This document shows, piece by piece, positions 60,636-64,000 of a stretch of 64,000 nt of DNA. Under the pieces are notes generated by a model. The model searched no databases. It was given only the letters and a program-made list of their open reading frames with translations, and was not told where the DNA came from. Source of the stretch: Zonotrichia leucophrys gambelii (taxonomy: Eukaryota > Chordata > Aves > Passeriformes > Passerellidae). The first letter of the stretch is position 1; the number at the start of each line of letters is the position of its first letter. The stretch covers positions 63,106,216 to 63,170,215 of the forward strand of contig NC_088171.1 of assembly GCF_028769735.1 (NCBI RefSeq), read 5' to 3'. Both the position numbers and the translations under genes were made by a program.

Positions 60636-63600
60636 GTAAGTATTTTGTCTCTTTCTACATTTGTATCTGCTTGAAAATATTGAGCACTGCAGAAGTATTG
60701 GGCGTATTGCTGTAGTATGTGAACAACATGGCTTCAAAAAAGGAAAACATTAAAAATAATCTGTTCTTCAAACTTCCAAGTTAAAAGCTTCATAATTTCA
60801 GAAGAATATGTTTTAATCCAACTGACATGTAGGCAGGGCACATGGCTTGTTAAAGCTGTGACCAGAACAAGCAAAAATTTTAATGCAGTCATAAAAACAT
60901 TTGAAAGACTGAATAAATAGTGTGTGTAAAACATTTCATTACAAACAGTTCTGTTTAGAAGTTCAAATACTATTTTTAAAGGGCAACAAAAAATATCTAG
61001 TAATAGATAAACCATTTTTGTTTGCACTTGACATTAGTCAGGAATTAGTAATTAGGGTAAAAATTGCCAAAATGTGCCAGAATTCTCATAGAAAAGATTG
61101 TGTTGTTGGTAGTGCAGGGGAAGCGCAGGAGAAATGTACCTGTTGGGACATGGAATAAAATTTTTCTGTCAGTTAATATGCATAATAAAAGAGAGTTTGA
61201 TCATTGTGAAACATTTTTTTTAAAAGGAAGAAAACTCTCCTTTTTTCTGTCGTTGTAATTCCTCCACAAACCATTGTTTTTTACAAGAGCTTTCATTTTC
61301 TGTAGTGCATCATTTGTGTTCCATTATAGGCAGATAAAGTTATTCTGGAATTATGTAAAAGCTTATGTATGGCCTTGTGTTTCCTTGACAAAACCAGAAC
61401 AGCTGCAGGCTTGTGCGTAAATGTCACATTATGGTTAGGTATAGTTGGATGGTCATTAATATCCTTAAGCTACAGTGCTGAAATTTGTGATGTGATGTGA
61501 AATATTTACCAGACTGAGACAGAAGAAGGTTAGTACCATCTGGGGAAAACTGGCATTGCCAAGTTTGTAAAGATGTGATGTGAGATTTCTTGATTTATGC
61601 AGTTTTTGGGGTACTGCACATAGTTGATTTTAAAATAAAAAAATTTTAAAATAAAATTTTGTAAATAATGGAAATCTCTTTACCTTCAATGGCCTACTTT
61701 ATCATCAGCCATGGATAAATTGTTTTCCCAAATCCAATTGGTAGCTCAGGAGCTGTGCTAGAAAAATTTATATAAGGATATTGGGATGCTATTTTGCTTT
61801 ATATTTTGCCATTTCTGCAAACATTCAATTTAAGTGTAATTTTGTGGCAAAGGTAAAACAGGTGTTCTGAGCTGAGATCTGTGAGCTGTGTCTCAGGGTC
61901 CCTTCAAATTTTCTCTCCACACTTCTTCAGCCCTGTCCCAGGTCTTGTGTTTGTCATAGTGACCAACTTTTTTTTCAGTTCTTTAATTGCTTTCATGGAC
62001 ATTAAGTTGACTGGTGTAGACTGTGTCTGCCATTTCCTTGTGTATCTCCTGTATTACTTATCTCCATCAGCAGTTGTAAGAGGGCTGTAGGAACAGCTGA
62101 ATGAAAACTTCCCTTCTTGAGTTCTCCCTTCCTTTCCTTTTTAGGAACCAGCTAGCACCCAACCTGTCAGACTGACTGCTTCTCAGTGAAAGCAAAATGT
62201 GATTTATTGGCCATCTCTTGGTCAGACAGAAATGGCCATTAAGCATTGGTCATGCAATAGGAACATTTTATAGCTGCACAGACAGTGTGTTAGGTATTAT
62301 GTTCAATCTGGGTAATGCATTGCAAAAGGCTGGAAGCCCCAGACTCTGCCTAGCCTATACTGAGGATTAGACTTCATAAGAATAATGAATGTGAAATTAA
62401 ACTAATTTTGAAACTAATTATATAATTTGGCTTAAAGTGGCAGGCAGTTAATATTGGGTATGTGCTCATTACCTGTAACTAGTTTCCATAAGTATACTTA
62501 CATGCATAAACCCTTAAAATTATTATTTCTGCTAGCCATTGATTAGGAACTTTAATGAAAATACATTGTGCAGAATGTTGTTTTGGCTTTTTAAAATGTG
62601 AGCACCTATTTGGCCCTCTTTTTAGATTCTGTGACTTGTAACTGCAGCAGCAGGCACAATGGCTCCTCTAGTTTAAAATCTAATTAAAATCTGCAATTTC
62701 ATTTTAAAGCCACAGGTACAGGTGAATTTGAGACAAAACTCTAGATTTTTCACTGACACATGTGATGGATGCATGGACCTGCATCCCAGTTTGCCTTGTT
62801 GAAGAAGCCATAATTTTTAGTTGTCTCCTTCACACAATAACCATCAGCTCTCTTCAACTGCTGCAGGTGTTTGCTGAAGCAATCAAAGCCCCATATCTTT
62901 TGTTTTTCTTAAATGTTGTGGTTACCAGAACAAATATTTTGTACAATTTCTAAGAGTTGCTAACATTCCAAGTATAGTTCTCTATAACCTAGCAATGGCC
63001 TACATAACTTACTTTATTGGGCTAATGTGCACACTTACAATGATTCTGGATACAGTAGTACCAGGATCCAGCACTTCCCAGCTAGCTCCTTCTCATAAAT
63101 TTCCATTTTTATATGATTGTGCTGAGTGCACCCAGTTCATCCCTTCATTCAAAATCTTTGCTTTGTAACCTACTACCCTAGTGTGGCAGGTTTCTGGCAG
63201 CTTCCTTTTATCTAGCTTTCTCTTTTAGATGCTAGGATGAAGTATAAGATACAGAATCTTGCAAAAAATAAGAAAATTTTAAAGGCTTTTTTGTTAATTC
63301 CCTCTGTTGTTTAAAAGCTCAGAACACTATTAATGAAAATAAAGAATACTATTAAACATCTTCCAAAATGTAGTTAAAAGCTAATTCATATAAGGTGCTT
63401 GAAGTATAGAAAGTTTTGTTTGTGTCACAGATATCATTGTTCAAAAATACATTTTAATAGTTTTGATATAGTTGGTAGATACACTTCTGGTACAAGTTGG
63501 TAAAGATTTTTTGCTAAAAATGCTTTTTCAGTGCCTGATAGTGCCCAGGTTGAATATTGGCTATTGAGTCTGAGACTTAACCATTAACAGAACTTCTTAT

Positions 63601-64000
63601 GGCTTTGATAGTTGTATTTACAGGCAGGTTAAAACCCTTTTCATGGATTCTGTGGAGAAAAAATTATTAAGAGAAAAATAATTATTCTGCACACTTCTAT
63701 CAGAAAAAACAGTAATACCCACCACTTCCATTTTAAGGAAGAATAATCAGTGAAGAGAGGAGAAAGAAGGGGGCACATTAGATAATATTTAGAATATTTA
63801 GTTGTTTCTTCATGGCATGTGTTCTGTGTCTTGACCCCAAGTATGCTTCCATGCTCAACTTGGGATTGCTTATCCTGCCATTCCTGCATTGGGCATCAGA
63901 AAAATATAAAATAGTTATCTTTTTTATCATCTTTTCTGTACAAGGGTTACTCTATTGGTAGAATGCTGTCCTACAGATATTTCCCATAAAATGCCTTCCT
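60636..64000 (+). other. KIF13A: KIF13A intron 3 (partial)
   Basis: Begins with the consensus donor GTAAGT. It is AT-rich with no exon recognised up to the end of the window. A small repeated TTTTAAAATAAAA motif lies at 61629-61657. Open frames at 61881-62090, 62762-62953 and 63641-63889 show no family features. Confidence 0.75.

Noticed and set aside
1..64000. CRISPR arrays, operons, phage or plasmid genes
   Set aside because: None seen; splice sites, CpG islands and CR1 elements show a vertebrate chromosome.

Overview
This is an ordinary vertebrate chromosomal window, almost certainly from a bird and probably a songbird. The evidence is as follows. Nearly all recognisable interspersed repeats are CR1 LINE fragments, and I see no L1 or Alu-type elements. 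There is one solo LTR of a kind I recognise from passerine endogenous retroviruses. GC is low except at two sharp CpG islands. The gene order TPMT - NHLRC1 - KIF13A, all on the + strand, matches human 6p22.3 read in reverse. I saw no prokaryotic operon, CRISPR array, tRNA/rRNA gene or intact viral gene.

Layout. Bases 1-141 are the end of the last intron of TPMT, and 142-257 are its terminal coding exon. Bases 258-3410 are TPMT 3' flank filled with CR1 remains: one CR1 split by a second, opposite-strand CR1, and a third tail at 2960-3342. A degenerate 20-bp tandem array (3414-3512) and a CTCF-like motif (3590-3608) come just before the CpG-island, single-exon gene NHLRC1 (malin, 3697-4857). 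Bases 4858 to about 20000 are the NHLRC1 3' flank and intergenic DNA, with a CR1 (14116-14676), simple repeats, a perfect 18-bp hairpin (6577-6621) and a 60-bp dispersed duplication (8080/9797). The KIF13A promoter CpG island covers about 20060-21270.

KIF13A starts at 20708 and I can place three exons: exon 1 (20708-20762), exon 2 (20979-21069) and, after a 39.5-kb intron, a 13-nt microexon (60623-60635) that restores the expected R-K-P-P-K junction. Only about 53 of roughly 1,800 residues lie in the window; the gene continues to the right. Intron 2 holds a CR1, the solo LTR, a short local duplication, and otherwise AT-rich unique sequence.

The three genes are not functionally linked: a thiopurine methyltransferase, a RING/NHL ubiquitin ligase of glycogen metabolism, and a kinesin-3 motor. 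The linkage is conserved synteny. I did not find a new biological system. The items most worth checking are the 13-nt microexon with its long AG-free acceptor region, two upstream ORFs with good start contexts in the KIF13A leader, the CTCF-like site between TPMT and NHLRC1, and the perfect hairpin at 6.6 kb.
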